Origin: Lachnospiraceae bacterium
Lineage (GTDB): Bacteria; Bacillota; Clostridia; Lachnospirales; Lachnospiraceae
NCBI GenBank assembly: GCA_024684085.1
Contig: JAIKXM010000036.1
Span: 1 to 64,000, forward strand
Length of the DNA stretch: 64,000 nucleotides
Reading direction: 5' to 3'
The notes beneath the pieces are model-generated. The model saw only the letters and a list, made by a program, of their open reading frames with translations. It ran no database searches and was not told where the DNA came from. The position numbers and the translations under genes are program-made. This document shows positions 56,561 through 64,000 of this stretch, piece after piece. Every line of letters begins with the position of its first letter. The stretch's first letter is position 1.

Positions 56561-58000
56561 ATGTCAGTTTTGGAAGGAATCGAACCCGTCAGGGTAATGC
56601 ATTATTTTGAGCAGATCTCGGCGATACCGAGAGGATCGCGCAATACCCGCGCCATCAGTGATCATCTCGTTAACTTCGCGCGTGAGCGGGGGCTTGAGGT
56701 AAGACAGGATGAAGTTGGGAATGTTGTGATACATAAGCCGGCATCTTCCGGAATGGAGGATCATGTTCCGGTTATAATACAGGGGCATATGGATATGGTA
56801 TGTGAGAAGACTGCCGATTGCCCTATAGATATGATGACTGAGGGTCTGAAGCTTAAGGTGGCAGACGGCAAGGTAATGGCGGAAGGAACGACTCTTGGAG
56901 CAGACGACGGTATCGCCGTGGCCATGGCACTGGCTATCCTTGAGGATGATTCAGTGACAGCTCCGCCTCTTGAAGTAGTGATAACCGTCGATGAGGAGAT
57001 CGGTATGCTCGGGGCGGCCGCTCTTGATATGAGCGATATCAGGGGCAGAAGGCTTCTTAATATCGATTCCGAAGAAGAGGGTGTTTTTACGGTAAGCTGT
57101 GCAGGCGGAGCTACAGCGATCTGCTCCGTTAAGACAGAGTCGGAAGTCCTGACCGGCGACTGTTACAGGATAGATATCCACGGACTTACAGGCGGTCACT
57201 CGGGTATAGAGATAGATAAGAACAGAGCCAATGCGGCGGTTCTGCTCGGAAGACTGCTTGGCAGGCTTGGAGAGGGTGTTACGCTTAAGAGCGCTAAGTC
57301 CGGCAATAAAGATAATGCCATTCCCAACAGTGCTGAAGCTGAAGTTATGTTAACCGGAATCACTGAAGATATACTGTGCCGAACGGTTGATTCTTTCCTT
57401 AAGGATATAGATGAGGAGTATGGTCTTACCGATGCAGGTATACGGATAGATGTCACTTCCCTGGGTAAGGCTGAGGCGGAGTGTCTGACGTCTGACTCTT
57501 TCGAAAAAGCAGTATATATGCTGAACTGCCTGCCGAACGGGATTATCAGGAGGAGTCCGGCTAACGTTGGATTCGTCCGGACATCTCTGAATCTGGGCAT
57601 TTTTACGGCAGATACCAAGAGTATAAGGGCCTCGTTCTGCGTAAGGAGCTCCGTTAAGAGTGAGAAACAGCAATTACTTGATACCCTGCGCCTTGCGATG
57701 AGATCGATCGGCGGTGATGTGCAGGTGGAAGGCGATTATCCCGGTTGGATATATAGAAAAAATTCGGAGCTTGAGAAGGTGTGTGTCGAAGTGTACACAG
57801 AGCAGTACGGACACAAGCCCGAGGTGGAAGCCGTTCATGCCGGTCTGGAATGCGGTTATTTTGTATCCGGTATCGAGGGGCTCGAATGCATCAGTTTCGG
57901 GCCGGACCTTAATGAGATTCATACGGTAAGGGAGACCATGGATATCGAGTCGGTGCAGAGAGTGTACAGGATGTTGCTCGGTATCCTGAAGAGACTCTGA
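56561..58000 (+). CDS. pepD: Aminoacyl-histidine dipeptidase (carnosinase-type)
   Basis: PepD is a cytoplasmic M20-family zinc peptidase that hydrolyses Xaa-His and many other dipeptides. The 479-residue product has the first metal His and Asp in IQGHMDMVCEK and the bridging Asp in TTLGADDGIAV. Further motifs are the general-base Glu pair in TVDEEIGMLGA, the metal Asp in LNIDSEEEG and the lid-domain motif GLTGGHSGIEI. The C-terminal metal His lies in SFGPDLNEIHTV. It has family-typical length. The ribosome site is weak (GAGTGAG), and a small hairpin sits just upstream. Confidence 0.93.
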   Translation: MSVLEGIEPVRVMHYFEQISAIPRGSRNTRAISDHLVNFARERGLEVRQDEVGNVVIHKPASSGMEDHVPVIIQGHMDMVCEKTADCPIDMMTEGLKLKVADGKVMAEGTTLGADDGIAVAMALAILEDDSVTAPPLEVVITVDEEIGMLGAAALDMSDIRGRRLLNIDSEEEGVFTVSCAGGATAICSVKTESEVLTGDCYRIDIHGLTGGHSGIEIDKNRANAAVLLGRLLGRLGEGVTLKSAKSGNKDNAIPNSAEAEVMLTGITEDILCRTVDSFLKDIDEEYGLTDAGIRIDVTSLGKAEAECLTSDSFEKAVYMLNCLPNGIIRRSPANVGFVRTSLNLGIFTADTKSIRASFCVRSSVKSEKQQLLDTLRLAMRSIGGDVQVEGDYPGWIYRKNSELEKVCVEVYTEQYGHKPEVEAVHAGLECGYFVSGIEGLECISFGPDLNEIHTVRETMDIESVQRVYRMLLGILKRL

Positions 58001-58016
58001 TCATGGCGGTGGACAG

Positions 58017-58697
58017 ATGGGACAGACATCGATGAATATAATATATGAAGATAAAGATATACTTGCCGTACACAAGCCGGCGGGTCTGGCTACACAGTCA
58101 GCCGGAATAGGTCAGAAGGATCTTGTGAGTGAAGCGCTAACGTATATTAAGAGAAGCGGAGTTAAGAAGCCGTATATAGGTGTTATCGGAAGGCTGGATC
58201 AGCCGGTCGAGGGTATCGTTCTGATGGCTAAGACACCTGAGGCTGCGGGTGTTCTTTCCAAGGCTCTTAAGGAGAACAGGATAGAGAAGTATTATGAAGC
58301 GAGGGTTATAGGAGTTCCCGATGAGGCTTCGGGGCGATTTACAGATCATATGAAGAAGGCAGTGAAGGGTAATCTCTCGCAGGTTTGCGATAGTTCGGAT
58401 CCTGAGGCTAAGGAAGCTGTATTAGAATATGAAGTAACAGCTTCGTCTGAGATAGCAACGGGTGAAGAGGTTATTAAGACGTCGCTTTTGAGGATTCATC
58501 TGATAACGGGACGTCATCATCAGATAAGGTTACAGTTAGCGGCTCGCGGTTTTCCAATAATAGGGGATAGGAAGTACGGAAGTGAGAAGGCTGTGGCCGT
58601 TGCCGATAAGCTGGGAGAAAGAAATGTGGCGCTTAAGTGCGTGAGTTTATCATTTCCGCATCCGTCGACGGGGAAAGAGATAAGGCTTGAGGCTTGA
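58017..58697 (+). CDS. RluA-family RNA pseudouridine synthase
   Basis: The 226-residue enzyme has the catalytic Asp61 in IGRLDQPVEGIVLMAKT (where RluA proteins usually read HRLD-T-G). Earlier it has ILAVHKPAGLATQ, and later LRIHLITGRHHQIRLQLA and IIGDRKYG. There is no S4 domain. It isomerises uridine in rRNA or tRNA, but the target site cannot be told. ATG 58017 is used; an ATG five codons later (MNIIYED) is also possible. It begins 17 bases after pepD and is likely co-transcribed. Confidence 0.88.
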   Translation: MGQTSMNIIYEDKDILAVHKPAGLATQSAGIGQKDLVSEALTYIKRSGVKKPYIGVIGRLDQPVEGIVLMAKTPEAAGVLSKALKENRIEKYYEARVIGVPDEASGRFTDHMKKAVKGNLSQVCDSSDPEAKEAVLEYEVTASSEIATGEEVIKTSLLRIHLITGRHHQIRLQLAARGFPIIGDRKYGSEKAVAVADKLGERNVALKCVSLSFPHPSTGKEIRLEA

Positions 58698-58779
58698 AGG
58701 CGCCTTATGATAGAATTGAATTTAGGGCAATCGGAAGATGGAAGATTATAAATAAACGAGTAAAGAGGGGCAGATTCAT

Positions 58780-60156
58780 ATGAGTGATATGAATAACAAT
58801 CTTAATAATAATTCACAAGTTGTTAACGGGAACGGCGGAGCATCGGGCGGCAACTCCGGTAACGGCGGTGGAGCTCAGGGTAATCCGGGAAGACCCGGCG
58901 GAGCATCCGGTCCGCGCGGCAATACAGGAGCAGCGGGTGGAGCGGGGTATAATTCCAACAATCGCACCAATAAGAGTTTCAGCGGTAAGAATGTAGGACT
59001 TGAGCTCAGAGACGGTATTCTTGATGCAATATCCCGCGGTGATATCAGTGGGATAAGCACTACGATCCAGTCCACTATTGATCAGGTTCTTGATGAAGTG
59101 AACAATCAGATAGATCGCGGTGTATCCATGGCGAGTTCTTACGGAAGCAGGGCAGCAGGCTATGCCAATACGGAGAGAGCCAGACAGATGCATGAGCGTG
59201 CAGAGGCTGAGATAAGACGTAACAAACAGCTTAGAGAAGAGGCTATGCGCAAGAGAGCTCTTCGTCCCAAGTTCAGGGAGATAGGGAGAGCAGGTTCTGC
59301 CATGAAGACTCTTTTCGGAAGCATAACGACGATTATTTTTGGAATAGGTATAATTCCTGCGTTGCTTGATGGAGACCTAACGGGAGCAATTGTCCTTGCG
59401 TTTATGGCATTAATCGGTTTATTCCTTTTTCTCAGCGGGCGTAAAGGCAGCAAGATGCTAAAGACGGCGAAGCGCTATAAGGAATTGTGCGGAAGCGATA
59501 TGTATGTGACTGTTGCGAATATTGCGTCGGCAACAGCTACTCCGCCCAATAAGGTTATTGAGAATATTAAGAAGATCCTGTCGAAGGGTTTTTTCCCGGA
59601 AGGTTATCTTGATAAGCAGGAGACGACCTTCATGATATCCAAGGAAGTCTACAATCAATATCTCAATACGCAGAAGCAGGCTGAGGTTGCCAATGTTAAG
59701 GCGGAAGCTCCTGCCGATTCGGCATCCGATCCCAAGTTGAGTGGCGAGCTTGCCGTTATGATCGAGGAAGGCAATGCTGCGATCAGGAGACTTCATGAGC
59801 TGAATGAGGAGATACCTGAAGAAGGTATTACAGATAAGCTTAACAATATCGAACAGCTCCTTAATGATATATTTACCAGAGTTAAGGATCATCCGGAACT
59901 CATGCAGAGCTGTCATAAGCTTATGGATTATTATCTGCCGATGATGTTGAAGCTTGTGGAGGCTTACGCCGAATATAATAAGGTAAGTCAGCCGGGTGCG
60001 GAGATAATCACGGCAAAAGCAGAGATCGAGAAGACTCTTGATACCATCATTCAGGCTTTCAATGAATTGCTTAACAGACTGTTCAGAGATTCAGTATGGG
60101 ATATCAAGTCAGATGCACAGGTACTGACTACGATGCTTAAGCAGGAAGGACTTTAA
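58780..60156 (+). CDS. XpaC-like membrane protein
   Basis: The 458-residue protein starts with a long disordered Asn/Gly-rich tail (about residues 1–70). An amphipathic region follows, then two adjacent membrane helices (about 183–228: ITTIIFGIGIIPAL and AIVLAFMALIGLFLF), then the XpaC domain. XpaC proteins were named for 5-bromo-4-chloroindolyl-phosphate hydrolysis, but their true job is unclear. They pair with TelA in many Firmicutes, as here, where telA starts 190 bases downstream. GAGGGGC precedes the ATG. Confidence 0.82.
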   Translation: MSDMNNNLNNNSQVVNGNGGASGGNSGNGGGAQGNPGRPGGASGPRGNTGAAGGAGYNSNNRTNKSFSGKNVGLELRDGILDAISRGDISGISTTIQSTIDQVLDEVNNQIDRGVSMASSYGSRAAGYANTERARQMHERAEAEIRRNKQLREEAMRKRALRPKFREIGRAGSAMKTLFGSITTIIFGIGIIPALLDGDLTGAIVLAFMALIGLFLFLSGRKGSKMLKTAKRYKELCGSDMYVTVANIASATATPPNKVIENIKKILSKGFFPEGYLDKQETTFMISKEVYNQYLNTQKQAEVANVKAEAPADSASDPKLSGELAVMIEEGNAAIRRLHELNEEIPEEGITDKLNNIEQLLNDIFTRVKDHPELMQSCHKLMDYYLPMMLKLVEAYAEYNKVSQPGAEIITAKAEIEKTLDTIIQAFNELLNRLFRDSVWDIKSDAQVLTTMLKQEGL

Positions 60157-60345
60157 GATATTTATTGTTTTTTCCAATAATAGAATATATGATATAAGGG
60201 ATGGCAAAGCCATTAAATTGATTAAAACGGCTGTCGGGGGAATGTGGAATATCATCTGCGTCGGAACCTGACTTAATAAGCAGACACCCGAAGCGCATTG
60301 GATCAGACAGATTAAAGACAGCATGTTAAAAAAGGAGAATTTAAG

Positions 60346-61578
60346 ATGAGTGAAGAGATGTTAACGGCACCGGTACCCGAGGTATCGGAAGCACCTGTAA
60401 TAGCACCCGCAGCAGAAGCGCCTGTAGCAGAGGCGCCGGTTGCAGCAACCGCGGTACCGGAAATGGCTGCTGCGCCCTCAATATCAACACCGGCGCTCGA
60501 GATGCCGGTTGGTGCGTCCATCACTGCACCTGCCGAAGCTGACGAGGGTCTCAGTGCAGAGGATCAGAAGAAGGTAGATCAGTATTCATCTTCCATCGAC
60601 CTTCATGATACCCAGATGGTACTTCAGTATGGCGTGGGAGCACAGAAGAATATCGCAGATTTTTCAGAGAATGCGCTGAAGTCTGTTAAGGCCAAGGATC
60701 TCGGTGAGATCGGAGATTTGCTGACAGGAGTGGTAACAGAGCTTAAGGGCTTTGACGTCGGACAGGAAGAGAAGGGATTCTTAGGTCTCTTCAAGAAGTC
60801 AGCCAACAGACTTACATCGATCAAGGCTAAGTATGACAAGGCCGAGACTAATGTCAATAATATCGTTAAGGTGATGGAGAATCATCAGGTGACATTGCTT
60901 AAGGATATCGCAATGCTCGATCAGATGTATGATTCCAACCTTGCTTACTTCAAGGAGCTTACACTCTATATCCTTGCAGGTAAGAAGAAGCTTGAGATAG
61001 CCAAGAACGAAGAACTTCCCAAGCTCTTAGCCAAGGCAGAGGCGAGCGGACTTCCCGAAGACGCTCAGGCAGCCAAGGATTATGCTTCACTTATTGAGAG
61101 GTTCGAGAAGAAGATATATGATCTTGAGCTTACCAGAAATATCTCTATGCAGATGGGACCTCAGATCAGACTTATCCAGAGTAATGATACGGTTATGTCA
61201 GAGAAGATCCAGTCTACTCTTCTCAATACCATTCCTCTCTGGAAGCAGCAGATGGTAATCGCGATCGGTCTTGATCATTCACAGGAAGCTGCAAGGGCTC
61301 AGAAGGAAGTAACCGATGCTACCAACGAGCTTCTTAGAAAAAATGCCGAGGCTCTCAAGATGGCTACCATCGAGTCTGCTAAGGAAAGCGAGCGAGGAAT
61401 CGTTGACATCGAGACACTTACCCAGACCAATCAGACACTCATCGATACTCTTGATGAAGTTGTAAGGATCCAGGATGAAGGTCGTACCAAGCGTGCCGCA
61501 GCTGAGCAGGAACTTGCAAGAATTGAGACTCAGATGAGGGATAAGATCCTTGAGGTAAGTAAGATCCAGAGGAATTAG
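60346..61578 (+). CDS. TelA-family toxic anion resistance protein
   Basis: The 410-residue protein opens with an Ala/Pro/Glu-rich disordered tail (about residues 1–65). It continues as the all-helical TelA domain, with ENALKSVKAKDLGEIGDLL, EEKGFLGLFKKSANRL, MGPQIRLIQSNDTVM and IPLWKQQMVIAIGLDHS. Members are tied to resistance to tellurite and to cell-wall antimicrobials, probably through envelope-stress handling. AAAGGAG lies just upstream of the ATG. It pairs with the XpaC-like gene. Confidence 0.9.
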   Translation: MSEEMLTAPVPEVSEAPVIAPAAEAPVAEAPVAATAVPEMAAAPSISTPALEMPVGASITAPAEADEGLSAEDQKKVDQYSSSIDLHDTQMVLQYGVGAQKNIADFSENALKSVKAKDLGEIGDLLTGVVTELKGFDVGQEEKGFLGLFKKSANRLTSIKAKYDKAETNVNNIVKVMENHQVTLLKDIAMLDQMYDSNLAYFKELTLYILAGKKKLEIAKNEELPKLLAKAEASGLPEDAQAAKDYASLIERFEKKIYDLELTRNISMQMGPQIRLIQSNDTVMSEKIQSTLLNTIPLWKQQMVIAIGLDHSQEAARAQKEVTDATNELLRKNAEALKMATIESAKESERGIVDIETLTQTNQTLIDTLDEVVRIQDEGRTKRAAAEQELARIETQMRDKILEVSKIQRN

Positions 61579-61614
61579 TCGGATCATTGAAGAACAAGAG
61601 TAAGTTTAATATGC

Positions 61615-61636
61615 AGGCAGGCCGTCAGGCCTGCCT
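61615..61636 (+). terminator. Hairpin after telA
   Basis: AGGCAGGCC and GGCCTGCCT form nine perfect GC-rich pairs around GTCA, but CTAATAAAC follows, not a T tract. It could be a processing or stability hairpin before the acyltransferase gene. Confidence 0.45.
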
Positions 61637-61680
61637 CTAATAAACAATAGATCAGAATAAGAGTGGCGAGAGTATATTAG

Positions 61681-63096
61681 ATGAATTTTTCTTCACCGGA
61701 TTTTTTGCTCCGGTTTTTACCTGTTTTTTTAATTGTATATTATCTTGCCGGACCCAAACTTAGGAATGCGGTACTTTTTTGCGGAAGTGCTGCATTTTAT
61801 ATGATAAGCGGAAGCAGATATGTGATGATCATGATCATGCTGCTCATCATCAATTATCTGGCAACAGACAGAATGTATTCTACCGAGTCCTATACCCGTA
61901 TCGGCCTGCCTGTTGAGGTGAGGCGTGAGCTCCATCTTCTTATGGCAGTGGGATGTAACCTTGTCGTACTGTTCTGCTTCAAGTATTTCGGTACGACAAT
62001 GACACTCGTGTCACATTTCACCGGAAAAACATCGGCAACTGAGAATCTTATCCTGCCTCTGGGCTTAAGCTTCTTCACATTTCAAATGATAGCCTATGAT
62101 ATCGATGTATATAAGAGGCGTTACAAAAAGAGGCCGGACTTCCTGATGTTCCTAAATTTCGCGATCATGTTCCCCTATGTATCCTCGGGTCCGATCGTAA
62201 GATACGGCGATGTCGAGTCTGATATAAAGACCAGAGAGATCACGGCCCGGCATCTTGAAAAAGGAGCGGTTTCCTTTATCTGCGGTCTGGCTATGAAGGT
62301 TTTGCTTGCGGATAATCTTGCTACGGTCTGGAGCGAGATCTGGCGAAGAGGTCCGCTCGGCATAGATCTTCCGTCCGCATGGTTTGGCGCATGGGGCTAT
62401 TCCCTCCGGTTGTACTTCGACTTCGCGGGTTATTCCCTGATGGCCATAGGGATCGGCTCAATGCTGGGTTTCAGTCTTCCGGATAACTTCGATCACCCCT
62501 ATGCCGCGGTCAGCATGACTGACTTCTGGCGCAGATGGCATATAACACTGGGACGCTGGTTCAGAGATTATATATATATTCCCTTGGGCGGAAGCAGACG
62601 CGGTATGCCCGTGACGATCCTCAACCTTTTGATAGTATGGTGTCTCACTGCCGTATGGCACGATGCTTCTCTGCATTTTCTCCTTTGGGGAGGCTTTATT
62701 TTTGTATTGCTTGTGTTGGAGAAGACTTTCCTGCATAAGATCTTCGACAGAGTCAGGCTGCTCGGACACCTGTATATGATGATCGCCATCCCGCTTTCAT
62801 GGCTTATATTCAACGTCTCCGACATAACGGTTCTCGTCGAATATGTCCGCAGGATGTTCGATCCTGCCATGGCCGGAGTGGTAACCGAGGGGCTGGATCT
62901 TTTCCGATATATGATAAGTCAGTACGGTGTGCTGATGGCGGTCGGTGCGATATTCGCAACCCCCGCGCCCGCGCACCTGATCCGGAAGTATCATGACAAA
63001 CTTCCGATAAGGATAGTCTTGTGTATTCTTTTCATCGTAAGTGTCTATGTGATGATGACAGGGCAGGACAATCCCTTTATGTATTTCAGTTTTTAG
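61681..63096 (+). CDS. MBOAT O-acyltransferase, AlgI/DltB-like
   Basis: The 471-residue polytopic membrane protein has the family motifs FFTFQMIAYDIDVYKRR, FPYVSSGPIVRY, MTDFWRRWHITLGRWFRDY and the active-site His in LTAVWHDASLHFLLWGG. It moves acyl groups, usually acetate, across the membrane to an exported glycan or teichoic acid. The SGNH-like gene downstream is the expected finishing transferase, as in AlgI/AlgJ- or PatA/PatB-type pairs. It lies 103 bases after telA, and no strong ribosome site is visible. Confidence 0.9.
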   Translation: MNFSSPDFLLRFLPVFLIVYYLAGPKLRNAVLFCGSAAFYMISGSRYVMIMIMLLIINYLATDRMYSTESYTRIGLPVEVRRELHLLMAVGCNLVVLFCFKYFGTTMTLVSHFTGKTSATENLILPLGLSFFTFQMIAYDIDVYKRRYKKRPDFLMFLNFAIMFPYVSSGPIVRYGDVESDIKTREITARHLEKGAVSFICGLAMKVLLADNLATVWSEIWRRGPLGIDLPSAWFGAWGYSLRLYFDFAGYSLMAIGIGSMLGFSLPDNFDHPYAAVSMTDFWRRWHITLGRWFRDYIYIPLGGSRRGMPVTILNLLIVWCLTAVWHDASLHFLLWGGFIFVLLVLEKTFLHKIFDRVRLLGHLYMMIAIPLSWLIFNVSDITVLVEYVRRMFDPAMAGVVTEGLDLFRYMISQYGVLMAVGAIFATPAPAHLIRKYHDKLPIRIVLCILFIVSVYVMMTGQDNPFMYFSF

Positions 63097-63120
63097 TGTA
63101 CCGGTTAGACGGGCATGATA

Positions 63121-63210
63121 ATGCGTAGATCGAATGCCTTGAGGCGCCGTACCAATGCGTAGATCGAATGCCTTGAGGCGCCGTACCAATGCGTAGTCGA
63201 ATGCCTTGAA
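63121..63210. repeat. 34-bp tandem repeat, two full units plus a partial
   Basis: Units start with ATGCGTAGATCGAATGCC at 63121 and 63155, and a third, with one base missing, starts at 63189 and breaks up after about 22 bases. The two full units are identical. Each contains the short dyad GGCGCC. The array lies in the 162-base gap between the MBOAT and SGNH genes. Confidence 0.85.
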
Positions 63211-63258
63211 AGGCTTATCAGTTGCCGGTACATCAGTTAAGGAGTTGATTGATTAATA

Positions 63259-64000
63259 ATGCGAAAAATGATCAACTTAATAAAGAAAGCTCCCGTATTT
63301 GCCTTTATGTTCGTGATCATACTCGGTCTGGGAGTATTCGGGATCATAGCGAGCCTTTGCGATGAGGGCACGCTGAGTATAGACAGTCATGTGCCGTTGT
63401 CGGTCAAGTACCTGACGGATTATCTTCCGCCGGAGACTTTTGACTCCTTTAAGAGAGAAGCACTTGATTCCTTGAAAAAAACCTTCGCCTCAGCTGCCAA
63501 GCCTGCCGGAGCGGACGGAATGTCATCTTCCGATCAACAGGGTGCAGATGTTTCGCTGTCTTCCGGTGCGGGAAGCGTAAGCAAAGAAGATGACGATGAG
63601 GTCAAACTTACCGTTGTAAATGTACCGCAGACGGATTCTACAGCAACTGACGCTAACCCGGTGAATGGAGATACAGATTCGGAATGGATTGATCTTGGCG
63701 ACGGAACCGGCAGGGTTCTAACTGAAGAAGAGCAGAAGCGCCGAGACAGGGAATACGAATATGATTATGGCGGAGAATATGTTAAGCGCAATGATGTTGT
63801 AACTGAATATGTGAAGTGGAATGATGATCCGCCCAGATCGATATACTATGACAATCCGGGTATCAGACCGCTGACCACCTTCCATCATTATGATGAAGTT
63901 GATTCTTCGTACTTTGCGGATTCTCTGTTTATCGGGGATTCACGTATACAGGGCTTGCATGATTATTCCGGCTGGGATTGCGGAACCTTCATGTATAAAC
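63259..64000 (+). CDS. SGNH-hydrolase-like acyltransferase partner, cut by window end
   Basis: The frame is open from ATG 63259 to the last base (247 codons). It has an N-terminal membrane anchor (residues ~13–33: APVFAFMFVIILGLGVFGII). A ~180-residue low-complexity linker rich in Ser, Asp and Glu follows, then the beginning of an SGNH/GDSL domain, with the nucleophile Ser in ADSLFIGDSRIQGL. This matches membrane-tethered AlgJ/PatB/DltD-like partners of MBOAT proteins. The His–Asp half of the triad would lie beyond the window. Confidence 0.78.
   Translation, partial: MRKMINLIKKAPVFAFMFVIILGLGVFGIIASLCDEGTLSIDSHVPLSVKYLTDYLPPETFDSFKREALDSLKKTFASAAKPAGADGMSSSDQQGADVSLSSGAGSVSKEDDDEVKLTVVNVPQTDSTATDANPVNGDTDSEWIDLGDGTGRVLTEEEQKRRDREYEYDYGGEYVKRNDVVTEYVKWNDDPPRSIYYDNPGIRPLTTFHHYDEVDSSYFADSLFIGDSRIQGLHDYSGWDCGTFMYK

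Overview
This is a bacterial chromosome segment from a Gram-positive Clostridia, most like Lachnospiraceae. The evidence is the replication-start gene order dnaN–yaaA–recF–gyrB–gyrA, strong AAGGAG/GGAGG ribosome sites with some TTG and GTG starts, TTGACA/TATAAT-type promoters, moderate to low GC, and a family repertoire of XpaC/TelA, PepD and LicD. The species cannot be named from the sequence. dnaA would lie just left of position 1. I saw no rRNA, tRNA, CRISPR array, transposase or phage genes.

1–18 kb (mostly plus strand): sliding clamp, S4 protein, RecF and gyrase, then a dNTP triphosphohydrolase, a Kef-type antiporter, a membrane-anchored GH25 muramidase, MurG, glucose-6-phosphate isomerase, a GNAT protein, a 2-hydroxyacid dehydrogenase and S-adenosylhomocysteinase. 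The gaps hold palindromic intergenic elements (7.1, 15.0 and 18.9 kb) and two tandem arrays (62-bp units at 15.2 kb, 28-bp units at 16.5 kb). SurE and a 40-residue membrane microprotein follow on the minus strand.

19.4–26.7 kb (plus): an odd operon with two sugar-type ABC permeases, a HlyD-like coiled-coil adaptor, a membrane protein with a large extracellular domain, and an 802-residue solute-binding lipoprotein with an extra N-terminal region. It contains no ATPase.

26.8–47.9 kb (minus): an AAA ATPase preceded by a phased direct-repeat array, then a CDP-polyol cassette (GatD-like dehydrogenase, IspD/TarI-like cytidylyltransferase, Rpe-like epimerase) with its own promoter. A LicD protein coupled to an acidic secreted protein follows. 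Next is a long glycan locus with two GT32, two WbsX/GH99-like, one RgpF-like and one GT2 enzyme, an FkbM and a class I methyltransferase, a ParB-like protein, two possible nucleotidyltransferase-like proteins and a beta-propeller-like protein. About 35.4–48 kb is visibly more AT-rich than its flanks and looks acquired. A YGxGxxG Rossmann-like module recurs in nine of its proteins and stands alone in two. No flippase, polymerase or initiating transferase lies in the window.

48–56.3 kb (mainly minus): a secreted InlB-repeat protein and a membrane-anchored partner behind a long, possibly structured leader; a GNAT protein; a histidine phosphatase; an AbiL/RloAB-like defence pair whose promoter is bracketed by an inverted repeat; and an OmpR-type two-component system.

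56.5–64 kb (plus): PepD, an RluA-family pseudouridine synthase, XpaC, TelA, and an MBOAT acyltransferase followed by an SGNH-like partner cut off by the window end. The last two probably O-acylate a surface glycan.
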